A stretch of DNA of 34,800 bases from CAZFVY01 sp964522665 (GTDB lineage: Bacteria; Verrucomicrobiota; Verrucomicrobiia; Limisphaerales; CAZFVY01), in contig CAZFVY010000078.1 of NCBI GenBank assembly GCA_964522665.1, forward strand, positions 1 to 34,800, given 5' to 3'. Shown here piece after piece: positions 16,005-24,706 of the stretch (position 1 is the stretch's first letter; every line of letters starts with the position of its first letter). Made by a program: the position numbers and the translations under genes. The notes under the pieces are model-generated. The model did no database searches. It saw nothing but the letters and a program-made list of their open reading frames with translations, and was not told the origin of the DNA.

Positions 16005-18524
16005 TTAACCTTTCCCGCTTTCTTGTTGAAGGATTGCCGCGGTGGTTTTCATCACCGTGTCCGGGTTCAGGGAAATGCTGTCGATGCCTTGCTCGACCAG
16101 GAACTGGGCGAATTCGGGATAATCGCTCGGCGCCTGGCCACAGATGCCGATCTTCCGATGCTTCGCCCGGCAGACGCCGATGACCTGGGCGATCATCTTT
16201 TTCACCGCGGCGTTCCGCTCATCGAAGATGGGCGCGACGATTTCGCTGTCGCGGTCCACCCCGAGGATCAATTGGGTCAGGTCGTTTGAGCCGATGCTGA
16301 AACCGTCAAATATTTCGGCGAATTCCTCGGCGAGTATCACGTTGCTCGGTATCTCGCACATCACGTAAATCTCAAGGCCGTTGGCGCCGCGTTTGAGGCC
16401 ATGCTTTTCCATCTCGGCCTGGACGCGTCGGCCTTCCTCGACGGTCCGGCAGAAAGGGATCATCAGTTTGAGATTGGTCAGGCCCATTTCTTCGCGGACT
16501 TTGCGCATCGCGCGGCACTCGAGGGCGAACCCGGCCTGGTAGCGGGGATTGTAGTAGCGACTGGCGCCGCGGAATCCGATCATCGGATTCTCCTCGGCTG
16601 GCTCGTATGGCCTGCCGCCGATAAGATTGGCGTATTCGTTCGTTTTGAAATCGCTGAGACGGAGGATCACGTCCTTGGGATAGAAAGCGGCGGCGATCAT
16701 CGCGACGCCCTGAGCCAGTTTATCAACGAAGAATTGCGGTTTGTCCGCGTATCCCAGAGTCAGATCGTGAATCTGTTTTTTTACCGGGCCGGCGGGCAGT
16801 TTCTCGTAGTCGAGCAACGCCAGGGGGTGAATCTTGATGTAGTTCGAAATAATGAATTCCTCGCGGGCGAGGCCGACGCCGTCGTTGGGGATGAAGGAGA
16901 GCGCGAGCGCTTCCTCGGGATTGCCGACGTTCATCATCACTTTCGTCTTCGGGCGGCCCAAAGCCTTGAGATCGGTTCGCCGCACGTCAAAGGCAAGACG
17001 TCCGTCATAGACGAAACCGGTGTCTCCTTCCGCGCACGAGGCAGTCACGATTTGACCGTCCTTCACCGCCTCGGTGCCGCGTTCGGTGCCAACGATGGCC
17101 GGGACGCCCAGCTCCCGGCTGATAATCGCCGCGTGACAGGTGCGCCCGCCCCGATTGGTAATGATCGCCGCGGCTTTCTTCATGATCGGTTCCCAATCGG
17201 GATCGGTCTTGTCGGTCACGAGGACCTCGCCCGCCTTGAACTGTTCGAGATACTGCACGCTTTGGATGACGCGGGCGGGGCCGCTCGCGATCTTCTCCCC
17301 GACGCTGCGGCCGGTGACCAGGACGGGGCCGCGCGTTTGGAGCTTGAAGGTCTCCACGACTTCAAGGTCCTTGCGCGATTGAACGGTCTCGGGGCGCGCC
17401 TGCAGGATGAACAGTTCGCCGGTTTGTCCGTCCTTGGCCCATTCGATGTCCATCGGGGTGGGGTGGCCCTTCTTCTGCGAGTAGTGGTCCTCAATAATGC
17501 AGGCCCAGCGGGCCAATTGGAGCACCTCCTCGTCGGAGATGGCGAACTTGACGCGGTCGGCGGGAGGCACGGGGATGTTTTTGACCATCCGCCCGCCTCC
17601 GATGTCGTAAACCAATTTGAATTCTTTGGTTCCGACCATCCGCTGGAGGATCGGTTGAAAGCCCGCCTTAAGCGTTGGCTTGAAAACGTAGAATTCGTCC
17701 GGGTTCACCGAGCCTTGCACGACGTTTTCACCGAGGCCGTAGGCGGCGTTGATGAGGACCGTGTCGCGAAAGCCGGTTTCGGTGTCGATCGTGAACATGA
17801 CGCCCGCCGCGCCAAGATCCGCGCGAACCATGCGCTGTACGCCGATGGACAGGGCGACTTTGAAATGGTTGAACCCCTTATCGACGCGGTACGAAATCGC
17901 GCGGTCGGTGAACAACGACGCGAAACACCGACGGCAGGCGTCGAGCAACGCCAGATGCCCCTGCACGTTAAGATACGTTTCCTGCTGCCCGGCGAAGCTG
18001 GCGTCGGGCAAATCCTCCGCGGTGGCGCTGCTGCGGACCGCGACGTCGGCGGGATGACGCAAGTCGGCGCCAAACGCGTCGTAAGCCGCCGTAATCTCCG
18101 CTTCCAAATCGGGCGGCAAATGAGCCGCCAGGATCGCGTGACGGATTTGGCTGCCGCATTGCCGCAAAGCCGCCATGTCGCGCGTGTCCAGGCCGCGCAA
18201 CAGGTCGCGAACCGTCCCCTCCAGGCCGGCCTGTCGGAGGAAATAACGATAGGCGTCCGCGGTAATCGCAAAGCCGTTCGGCGCCTTCACCCCTTTTGGC
18301 GTCAATTCTCGGTACATTTCCCCCAGGGACGCGTTTTTCCCGCCGACCAACGGCACGTCTTCAATGCTGATTTCGGAGAAGGGCTTGATGAACCGCGTCG
18401 GTCTATTGGTAGTGAGCGGCGGCGTTGGGACGGAACGCGTGATCAAGCGGCGAGGCGAAGGGATCCCCCGACGCGCGCGCGCGGGAGAATGTGATTTTCG
18501 GGCAGCACGGGCATTCATAGGCAT
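16005..18524 (-). CDS. ppsA: Phosphoenolpyruvate synthase
   Basis: This is an 839-residue enzyme converting pyruvate, ATP and water to phosphoenolpyruvate, AMP and phosphate in gluconeogenesis. The nucleotide-binding domain begins at about residue 45 (FIKPFSEISIEDVPLVGGKN, with ASLGEM) and contains VRSSATAEDLPDASFAGQQE at 163-182. The phosphohistidine swivel domain has GGRTCHAAIISRELGVPAIV with the catalytic His464. The C-terminal PEP-binding barrel ends with GSNDLTQLILGVDRDS and the catalytic-Cys motif GICGQAPSD. E. coli PpsA has about 790 residues; the excess here is a basic, Ser/Pro-rich N-terminal extension of some 44 residues with no other plausible start codon after it (ATG at 18524 or 18518). 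It leads the exporter operon. Confidence 0.93.
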   Translation of the reverse strand: MPMNARAARKSHSPARARRGIPSPRRLITRSVPTPPLTTNRPTRFIKPFSEISIEDVPLVGGKNASLGEMYRELTPKGVKAPNGFAITADAYRYFLRQAGLEGTVRDLLRGLDTRDMAALRQCGSQIRHAILAAHLPPDLEAEITAAYDAFGADLRHPADVAVRSSATAEDLPDASFAGQQETYLNVQGHLALLDACRRCFASLFTDRAISYRVDKGFNHFKVALSIGVQRMVRADLGAAGVMFTIDTETGFRDTVLINAAYGLGENVVQGSVNPDEFYVFKPTLKAGFQPILQRMVGTKEFKLVYDIGGGRMVKNIPVPPADRVKFAISDEEVLQLARWACIIEDHYSQKKGHPTPMDIEWAKDGQTGELFILQARPETVQSRKDLEVVETFKLQTRGPVLVTGRSVGEKIASGPARVIQSVQYLEQFKAGEVLVTDKTDPDWEPIMKKAAAIITNRGGRTCHAAIISRELGVPAIVGTERGTEAVKDGQIVTASCAEGDTGFVYDGRLAFDVRRTDLKALGRPKTKVMMNVGNPEEALALSFIPNDGVGLAREEFIISNYIKIHPLALLDYEKLPAGPVKKQIHDLTLGYADKPQFFVDKLAQGVAMIAAAFYPKDVILRLSDFKTNEYANLIGGRPYEPAEENPMIGFRGASRYYNPRYQAGFALECRAMRKVREEMGLTNLKLMIPFCRTVEEGRRVQAEMEKHGLKRGANGLEIYVMCEIPSNVILAEEFAEIFDGFSIGSNDLTQLILGVDRDSEIVAPIFDERNAAVKKMIAQVIGVCRAKHRKIGICGQAPSDYPEFAQFLVEQGIDSISLNPDTVMKTTAAILQQESGKG

Positions 18525-18819
18525 GTAAATTGTTTTACCTGCCTAAGCTTCGGCCAAGGAACCGAAGCGAGCTTTCCTCGGCTTGCTGAAGACTACGCGC
18601 TTTTTGCTGGGCCGTTCGCCGGAAATGGGCAGACGATCCGGCGCGTGCGAGGTCGTGGTGGCCTGGGAGCGGCGGCTACCCTCGCCGCGCTTGCGTTTGC
18701 GCGGGCGCCAGAATATTCAACCGCGCCTCCGCCTACGGCAAGCGGGAGCGATAGAAGCGCGCCGGAAAGAGGCTGCTGACATCTTGAGGGCGCGTCCGGA
18801 GTATAGTCCAAAATCGCCT
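18525..18819. other. Gap between lon and ppsA with one hairpin
   Basis: About 295 bases without a convincing gene. At 18547-18568 GCTTCGG and CCGAAGC form a 7-bp stem with an 8-base loop, lying in the untranslated leader of ppsA on the minus strand. No T-run follows on either strand, so it is not a simple terminator; an attenuator-like or RNA-stability role is possible. The open frames across 18583-18834 have no recognisable protein content. Confidence 0.4.
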
Positions 18820-18833
18820 TTAGCGCGATTTTG
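18809..18833 (-). terminator. Inverted repeat over the lon stop codon, possible terminator
   Basis: CAAAATCGC and GCGATTTTG form a 9-bp perfect stem around a 7-base loop that includes the TAA stop of lon. In the minus-strand transcript the 3' arm ends GATTTTGG. The U-run is only four long and inside the stem, so this is at best a weak intrinsic terminator. Confidence 0.35.
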
Positions 18834-21321
18834 AGGGCGTCTTGGACTTCGATTTCACGGAGCGGACCATCAACGGTCGCGGCCGCGCTGCCTTTGGTTT
18901 GGTCTCGAGCGCGGCCGCGAGGACTTCGTCCACGTCGTTGGCCAGGGTAATCTTCAGTTGTTTCCGCACTTCCTCGGGGATGTCGGGCAGGTCTTTTTCG
19001 TTCAGGCGCGGGATGATGACGCGCTCGATGCCGGCGCGGGCGGCGGCGAGCGTTTTTTCCTTCAGCCCTCCGATGGGCAGGACCAATCCACGCAGCGTGA
19101 TTTCGCCGGTCATCGCGACGTTGGCGCGAACCGGTGTGCCGGTAAAAAGGGAAGCCAACGCGGTGAACATCGCGACCCCCGCTGACGGCCCGTCCTTCGG
19201 CACGGCGCCGCTCGGAACGTGAATGTGGATATCGGTGTCTTTGAAGGCGGCGGGATCAATGCCCAACTCCTTGGTTCGGCTCCGCACCAGGCTGAGCGCC
19301 GCTTCGACTGATTCCTTCATCACGTCGCCGAGTTGCCCGGTGAGCGTGATCACGCCTTTGCCTGGATAGCGGGTCGATTCGACGAGCAGGACCTCGCCGC
19401 CGGCGGCGGTGTAGGCCAAGCCGGTGACGACGCCTGGACGGCTGGTCTTGAGGCGGGCTTCGCGCAGGTATTTGGCTGGCCCCAAAGCGCTCCGGACCGC
19501 TTCCGGATCGATGGTGACCGTCTTGGTGTCGCCCTGGGCGACGCGCGCCGCGACCACGCGGCAGACGGCGCCGATCTGACGTTCCAACTCCCGCACGCCG
19601 GATTCCCGGGTATAATCTTCGATCACCGCCGCGAGCGCGGCGGCCGTCCAACGGCATTGTTCCGCCTTTAAGCCGTTTTCCTTCAACTGCCGCTTGAGGA
19701 GATAGTTTCGGGCGATGGCCTGTTTCTCATGGTCGGTGTAACCGGCAATCTCGATCACTTCCAGCCGGTCTTGCAGGGCCGGCGGAATCGGATCGATCAT
19801 GTTGGCGGTGGTAATAAAGATCACCTGCGAGAGGTCGAAAGGCACGTCGAGATAGTGATCGACGAACGAGCGATTCTGCTGCGGATCGAGCACTTCAAGC
19901 AAGGCGCTGGCCGGGTCGCCGCGAAAATCGGCGCCGATCTTGTCCACCTCGTCGAGCATGATGACCGGGTTGCGGGTTCCGAGGCGTCGCAGTTCCTGGA
20001 TCAGGCGCCCGGGCATCGAGCCAATGTAGGTGCGGCGATGGCCGCGAATCTCGGCTTCGTCGCGCATCCCGCCCAGGCTCAACCGGGCGAATTTGCGGCC
20101 GAGCGCGTCGGCGATCGACTGGCCCAGGCTCGTTTTGCCGACGCCGGGTGGGCCGACGAAGCAGAGGATCGGCCCGCGTCCTTCCGGATTGAGTTTGCGC
20201 ACGGCGAGGTATTCGATCAGCCGCCGTTTGACCTTTTCGAGGTCGAAGTGGTCGCGGTCGAGAATCTTTTGCGCGCGCGCCAAATCGAGGTTGTCCTCGG
20301 ACAACTTGCTCCACGGCAATTCCGCGAGCGTTTCCAGATAGCTGACGATGACGGAGAATTCGGCGCTGGCCGGGGGAACATAGTTCAGGCGCTTCAACTC
20401 GCGTTCCGCCGCCGCGAGCGCTTCCGCGGGCGGGTGCGCCTCGGTGATTCGTTGCCGCAATTGTTCGGCCTGCCGGCCCGCGTCCTCTTCGCCCTCGCCG
20501 AGTTCGCGTTGAATCGCCTTTTGCTGCTCGCGCAGATAAGCGCGGCGCTGCAGGTCGGTGAATTTCGTGCTGACGTCCTGGTGGAGCTTTTGCTGGATGC
20601 GGGCGATTTCAAGCTGCGAGAAGACGCGCTGCTCCGCCAGGCGCACCCGTTTGGCGACGTCGAGTTCTTCCAGAATCTCCTGCTTTTGCGAAAGCTCAAG
20701 GCCAAGGCTGCTGGCGATGAGGTCGGCCAGTTGGCCCGGGACGGTGACCTTCAGCATCGCCGCGCGCATTTCTTCGGGGACGTCCGGGGTCAACTCAAGC
20801 AACTGTAACGCGGCGTCGCGGAGGTTGCGGAACGCGGCCTCGGCCTCTTTATCGTCTGGTTGGGGTGGAACCGAAGTGAGCATCTCGACCTCCGCGCGCA
20901 GGTACGGTTCGGTTTCGACCAATCGCCGGATGCGAAATCTCTCGATCCCATGCACCACCAGGAACGCGGTGTTATCGGCTTGCCGCACCAACTTCAAAAC
21001 CGTGGCGGCGACGCCGACGGAGTAGAGATCGTCCGGGCCTGGCTGATCGACGTCGGCCCGCCGCTGGGCGACGACGCCGACGATCTTGCTCTTGGGCAGG
21101 CTTTCTTCGATCAACTTGAGGGAGTCGGCGCGTCCGATGTTGAGTGGAATGATGTTGCCTGGGAACAGGACCAGGTTCCGCATCGGCAAGATTGGAAGCA
21201 CGTCGGGAATTCGGGGAGCGGCCGCGTCGTCGGTCGGAGCGGCGATGTTGGAGGCTGGGGCGCCGGGCGTCCGAGCTTGCGGGCGCGGCTCAGGCTCGCG
21301 CAGACGAGGTTCGAGGCTCAT
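18820..21321 (-). CDS. lon: ATP-dependent protease Lon (LonA type)
   Basis: This is an 833-residue cytosolic AAA+ protease for misfolded and regulatory proteins. The N-terminal LON substrate domain begins after a Pro/Ala-rich lead (LPILPMRNLVLFPGNIIPLN). The AAA+ module has Walker A GPPGVGKT at 390-397, Walker B PVIMLDEVDKIG near 452-463 and sensor residues after FITTAN. The proteolytic domain has the Ser-Lys dyad: Ser713 in VPKDGPSAG and Lys756 in GGLKEKTLAA, 43 residues apart as in E. coli Lon. I start at ATG 21321 (MSLEPRL), four bases after the hsp20 stop. The open frame continues upstream through hsp20 in another frame, but that sequence has no Lon similarity. Length is close to the family norm. 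Confidence 0.94.
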   Translation of the reverse strand: MSLEPRLREPEPRPQARTPGAPASNIAAPTDDAAAPRIPDVLPILPMRNLVLFPGNIIPLNIGRADSLKLIEESLPKSKIVGVVAQRRADVDQPGPDDLYSVGVAATVLKLVRQADNTAFLVVHGIERFRIRRLVETEPYLRAEVEMLTSVPPQPDDKEAEAAFRNLRDAALQLLELTPDVPEEMRAAMLKVTVPGQLADLIASSLGLELSQKQEILEELDVAKRVRLAEQRVFSQLEIARIQQKLHQDVSTKFTDLQRRAYLREQQKAIQRELGEGEEDAGRQAEQLRQRITEAHPPAEALAAAERELKRLNYVPPASAEFSVIVSYLETLAELPWSKLSEDNLDLARAQKILDRDHFDLEKVKRRLIEYLAVRKLNPEGRGPILCFVGPPGVGKTSLGQSIADALGRKFARLSLGGMRDEAEIRGHRRTYIGSMPGRLIQELRRLGTRNPVIMLDEVDKIGADFRGDPASALLEVLDPQQNRSFVDHYLDVPFDLSQVIFITTANMIDPIPPALQDRLEVIEIAGYTDHEKQAIARNYLLKRQLKENGLKAEQCRWTAAALAAVIEDYTRESGVRELERQIGAVCRVVAARVAQGDTKTVTIDPEAVRSALGPAKYLREARLKTSRPGVVTGLAYTAAGGEVLLVESTRYPGKGVITLTGQLGDVMKESVEAALSLVRSRTKELGIDPAAFKDTDIHIHVPSGAVPKDGPSAGVAMFTALASLFTGTPVRANVAMTGEITLRGLVLPIGGLKEKTLAAARAGIERVIIPRLNEKDLPDIPEEVRKQLKITLANDVDEVLAAALETKPKAARPRPLMVRSVKSKSKTPSKSR

Positions 21322-21325
21322 AAAA

Positions 21326-21760
21326 TCAGAGTTGGTGAGGAGTGGAGAGTGGCCCGGCCAATGGCAGGTGAATCCAGAGCAGGCCGTTGCGTTGCTCGGC
21401 CTTGACGCCTTCCGGCGCGATCTCGGCGGGCAGAACGAGCTGTCTCTCGAACATGCCCTGGTCAATCTCGAGGGCAAGAACCTGCAGGGGCGGACCATTG
21501 GCGCCCGGCGGTTCCGGCGGCTGACGATGTCCCCGGATCAAGACGCGGAGCGGTTCCACGCGCAGGTCGATGCGGGACCGGTCCACGCCGGCCAAATCAA
21601 CGCAGATCGTGAAGCCCTCGTGGCAGCGATAGGCATTGATCGCGGGCCGCCACGGGGCGGTGGCGCCGGCGGAGCAAAACTCGACGCGGGTAAAATGATA
21701 GCGCACCCCTCTCGCCTGCGCCTGCAATTGCCGCAAGAAAACGCTTGTTGGATCATCCAT
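21326..21760 (-). CDS. Hsp20/alpha-crystallin small heat-shock protein
   Basis: This is a 144-residue ATP-independent holdase chaperone. The alpha-crystallin domain begins near residue 38 (PAINAYRCHEGFTICVDLAG) and contains VDRSRIDLRVEPLRVLIRGH and the late strand pattern EIDQGMFERQLVLPAEI, followed by NGLLWIHLPL in place of the usual N-G-x-L-x-I-x-x-P. The first strand keeps the classic A-Y-x-x-x-x-x-x-x-x-x-D-L-A-G. An ATG at 21760 is preferred; a TTG two codons earlier is in frame. Lon starts four bases after the stop, so chaperone and protease are almost certainly one operon. No CIRCE element was found upstream. Confidence 0.85.
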   Translation of the reverse strand: MDDPTSVFLRQLQAQARGVRYHFTRVEFCSAGATAPWRPAINAYRCHEGFTICVDLAGVDRSRIDLRVEPLRVLIRGHRQPPEPPGANGPPLQVLALEIDQGMFERQLVLPAEIAPEGVKAEQRNGLLWIHLPLAGPLSTPHQL

Positions 21761-22091
21761 ACGCAACCTATTTCAATCTGACGCTTTCACGCTTTGGGTC
21801 GGACGCGCCACGTAGAGCAGTCGCATTTAACCCTACTTTACCTACTACTTCGCTCTTGCGCTTCGCGCCAGCCGTATTTGGCGTTATTCTGCCCCGCGAT
21901 TGGCTGCCCGGGGCCCGGCCGAGCAAAGTCTGGCAATGTCCCGGTCGGAGGGCTGGCCTGCCTTCGACCAACCCGGCCTAGGCCGCGCGTGTCGCGCCGC
22001 ATTAAAACTCCTTGTCAATCGCGATGCCCTGTCCATATCCTCACCGCGCAATTCCGTTATGCCGCCATGCTTTAGTCAATTATTCGACGTG
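21761..22091. other. Divergent control region between hsp20-lon and the PVC dehydrogenase
   Basis: About 330 bases with divergent genes on both sides, so promoters for both must lie here. On the plus strand TTGTCA at 22012-22017 is followed after 16 bp by CATATC, a weak promoter candidate for the gene at 22092. I found no convincing heat-shock operator for the leftward operon. The open frames across this region are low in recognisable content. Confidence 0.35.
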
Positions 22092-24632
22092 ATGAAACCC
22101 CGTCTCCACTTCGCGTTTACGAGCGTGGCCGCCCTGATTATTTTGTCCGCCCATTTCACCGCCGTGGCGGCCACGGCGCCGGCTGAGTCGTTGACGCTGT
22201 TGCCGGGCTTCAAGGCCGAATTGATCCGCGTGGCGCAGAAGGGAGAGGGTTCGTGGGTCAGCCTGACCATCGATCCAAAGGGCCGGCTGATCATCTCCCC
22301 GCAGGAGGGTCTCAATAACTTGTTGCGGGTGACGCTGTCGCCCGAGGGGCAGGTGGCGAAGGTGGAAAAGATCGCGGCGGGAGTCGGTGGCGCGATGGGA
22401 CTGCTCTACGCGTTCGACAGTCTTTATGTGAGCGGCAACGGGCCGGGCGGGCTGGGATTGTATCGGCTGCGCGACACGAAAGGAACAGACCAGTTCGACG
22501 AGACCCAATTACTGCGCAAATTTGACGGCGCCGGCGGCGAACACGGTTCGCATGGTTTGGTCTTGGGTCCGGATCAGAAGATTTACTACATCCACGGCAA
22601 CTTCGCGCACGTTCCCTCGGACGTCTCGCCGCAATCGCCCCACCGCAACTTTGCCGAGGATTTGGTCCTGCCCCGCCAGAATGACGGCAACGGATTCGGC
22701 AATGGCATCAAGCCGCCGGGCGGCTTCCTCCTGCGAATGGACCCGGACGCGAAGAACGTCGAGCTGTTCGCCGCCGGCATGCGCAACACCTATGATTTCG
22801 CGATCAATCCCGACGGAGAGATTATCGGTTTTGACAGTGATATGGAATGGGACTGGGGTACGCCGTGGTACCGGCCGATTCGCATTTGCCACCTGGTCTC
22901 GGGCGCTGACTTCGGCTTCCGCGAGGGCACCGGCAAATGGCCGACCTATTACCCGGACAGTCTGCCCCCAGCGGTCGAGGTCGGTATCGGTTCGCCGACC
23001 GGACTCAAGTTTGGAACGGGCGCCAGGTTCCCAGCGAAGTACCAGAAAGCGCTCTACGCGATGGACTGGACTTACGGCCGCCTCTTCGCGGTGCATTTGA
23101 CACCGAAAGGCGCCAGCTATTCGGCGACCTATGAGCCATTCGTGAAAGGCAAACCGCTTAATTTAACCGATCTTGAAATCGGGCACGATGGCGCGATGTA
23201 TTTCATGACGGGTGGTCGCGGAACCGAATCGGGTCTGTATCGCGTTACCTACGCCGGCGCGGTCGAGCCAGAAGCGGCGCCGAGCGACGCGGCGCGACAC
23301 GCGGAAAGTGAGGCCGCGCAGGCGCGCGCCTTGCGGCATCAGCTTGAGGCCTTTCACGGCAAGAGCGATCCGGCCGCGATCGAAGTGGCTTGGCCGCATC
23401 TCAGCAGTCCCGATCGTTGGATTCGCTACGCGGCCCGGATCGCCATCGAGAGCCAGGATGTGGCTCTCTGGCAGGACCGGGCCTTGGCGGAAACCAACCC
23501 GGATGGTTCGCTCACCGCGTTACTCGCCTTGGCGCGCAAGGGGCCAAAATCGGTCGAGAAAAACCTCCTGGGCGCGCTGGGCCGGCTGCCGGCGGAAGAA
23601 TTGTCCAACGAACAAAAGTTGGCGGCGCTCCGCCTGATCGAAGTGACTTTCGCGCGGCTCGGTAAGCCGGACGAGGAAACCGCGAAAGGCGTGATTAACG
23701 CGCTGGATCGGCACTACGGAACCAAGAACGAATTGGCGAATCGGGAATTGTGCCATCTGCTCGTCTATTTGGAAGCGCCCGATGTGGTAAGCAAAACGCT
23801 GGAGTTGCTCGACGCGGCGCCGACGCAGGAAGAACAACTCACCTATATACTCGATCTCCGAACGCTTAAGACCGGTTGGACGATGGACCAGCGCAAACAT
23901 TATTTCAGTTGGTTCAACCGCAGCCGCGAAGGTTTGATGCACCCGCCGCGGATCGTGGAATGGTTCCACGAAGCCGGGCGTGAATACGGCGACGGCAATA
24001 GCTTCCCCGGATTCATCCGCAACATTCGGAAGGACGCGGTCGCGGCGTTGACTGACGGTGAACGCGCCGAATTGGCTCCTCTGATTACGGCCGGCGAAGT
24101 GGCGGCCCAACCGACGCCGCAACGCCGTTTTGTTAAGGAATGGAAGACGGACGACCTGCTGCCCGCGCTGGAGCAGGTGTCGAAAGGGCGTTCGTTCCGC
24201 AGCGGGCAATCGGCTTTCGCGGCCGCGCAATGCGTGGCCTGTCACCGGTTTGGCAACCTCGGCGGGACGGTCGGCCCCGATCTGACCGCGATTTCGAGCC
24301 GCTTTACCCGGCGCGACGTGCTGGAATCGATTCTCGAGCCTTCCAAGGTGATTTCGGACCAGTATCAAGACATAGTATTTACCCGCAAAGATGGCGAAAC
24401 GTTCACCGGGCGGATCGCGACCGAAAGCCCTGATCGCGTCGTAATCCGCACCAATCCCCTGAATCCCGACGAAGTCGAATTGCTGAAGTCGGACATTACG
24501 AAACGCGAGCCGTCCAAAATCTCGCCGATGCCCGAAGGTTTGGTCAGCTCGCTGAACAAAGACGAAATCCTCGATTTGCTGGCTTACCTCGAATCAGGCG
24601 GCAAACAGGATCACCCCGACTTTACCAAATAA
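22092..24632 (+). CDS. PVC-type dehydrogenase with HEAT-like region and C-terminal heme domain
   Basis: This is an 847-residue exported protein. I start at ATG 22092 because it opens a signal peptide (MKPRLHFAFTSVAALIILSA, cleavage near FTAVAA). The N-terminal half is a beta-propeller of the glucose/sorbosone dehydrogenase class (LLPGFKAELIRVAQKGEGSW, GLVLGPDQKIYYIHGNF and GIGSPTGLKFGTGARFPAKY). A helical HEAT-like stretch follows. The C-terminal domain has a single c-type heme motif CVACH at 714-718, then GGTVGPDLTAISSRFTRRDV, LESILEPSKVI and RIATESPDRVVIR. This is the large cytochrome architecture particular to Planctomycetes and Verrucomicrobia. It is expected to oxidise a sugar or similar alcohol in the periplasm and pass electrons to the heme. 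It heads the catabolic cluster. The substrate is not known. Confidence 0.9.
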   Translation: MKPRLHFAFTSVAALIILSAHFTAVAATAPAESLTLLPGFKAELIRVAQKGEGSWVSLTIDPKGRLIISPQEGLNNLLRVTLSPEGQVAKVEKIAAGVGGAMGLLYAFDSLYVSGNGPGGLGLYRLRDTKGTDQFDETQLLRKFDGAGGEHGSHGLVLGPDQKIYYIHGNFAHVPSDVSPQSPHRNFAEDLVLPRQNDGNGFGNGIKPPGGFLLRMDPDAKNVELFAAGMRNTYDFAINPDGEIIGFDSDMEWDWGTPWYRPIRICHLVSGADFGFREGTGKWPTYYPDSLPPAVEVGIGSPTGLKFGTGARFPAKYQKALYAMDWTYGRLFAVHLTPKGASYSATYEPFVKGKPLNLTDLEIGHDGAMYFMTGGRGTESGLYRVTYAGAVEPEAAPSDAARHAESEAAQARALRHQLEAFHGKSDPAAIEVAWPHLSSPDRWIRYAARIAIESQDVALWQDRALAETNPDGSLTALLALARKGPKSVEKNLLGALGRLPAEELSNEQKLAALRLIEVTFARLGKPDEETAKGVINALDRHYGTKNELANRELCHLLVYLEAPDVVSKTLELLDAAPTQEEQLTYILDLRTLKTGWTMDQRKHYFSWFNRSREGLMHPPRIVEWFHEAGREYGDGNSFPGFIRNIRKDAVAALTDGERAELAPLITAGEVAAQPTPQRRFVKEWKTDDLLPALEQVSKGRSFRSGQSAFAAAQCVACHRFGNLGGTVGPDLTAISSRFTRRDVLESILEPSKVISDQYQDIVFTRKDGETFTGRIATESPDRVVIRTNPLNPDEVELLKSDITKREPSKISPMPEGLVSSLNKDEILDLLAYLESGGKQDHPDFTK

Positions 24633-24706
24633 ACCGGCGCGGCGCGCGCGACCGGGAGTAGCCGGTTCTCGCGCCGTTACGCCAAGCCCGCCAACCCGTC
24701 ATTTGA

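Noticed and set aside
16401..18494. A 697-codon open frame antisense to ppsA
   Set aside because: PpsA on the other strand has all its catalytic motifs; this frame has none.
18593..18811. A 72-codon frame between lon and ppsA
   Set aside because: Proline/arginine-rich low-complexity sequence without motif support.
21761..22091. A CIRCE or other heat-shock operator before hsp20-lon
   Set aside because: I looked for the TTAGCACTC/GAGTGCTAA inverted repeat and did not find it.
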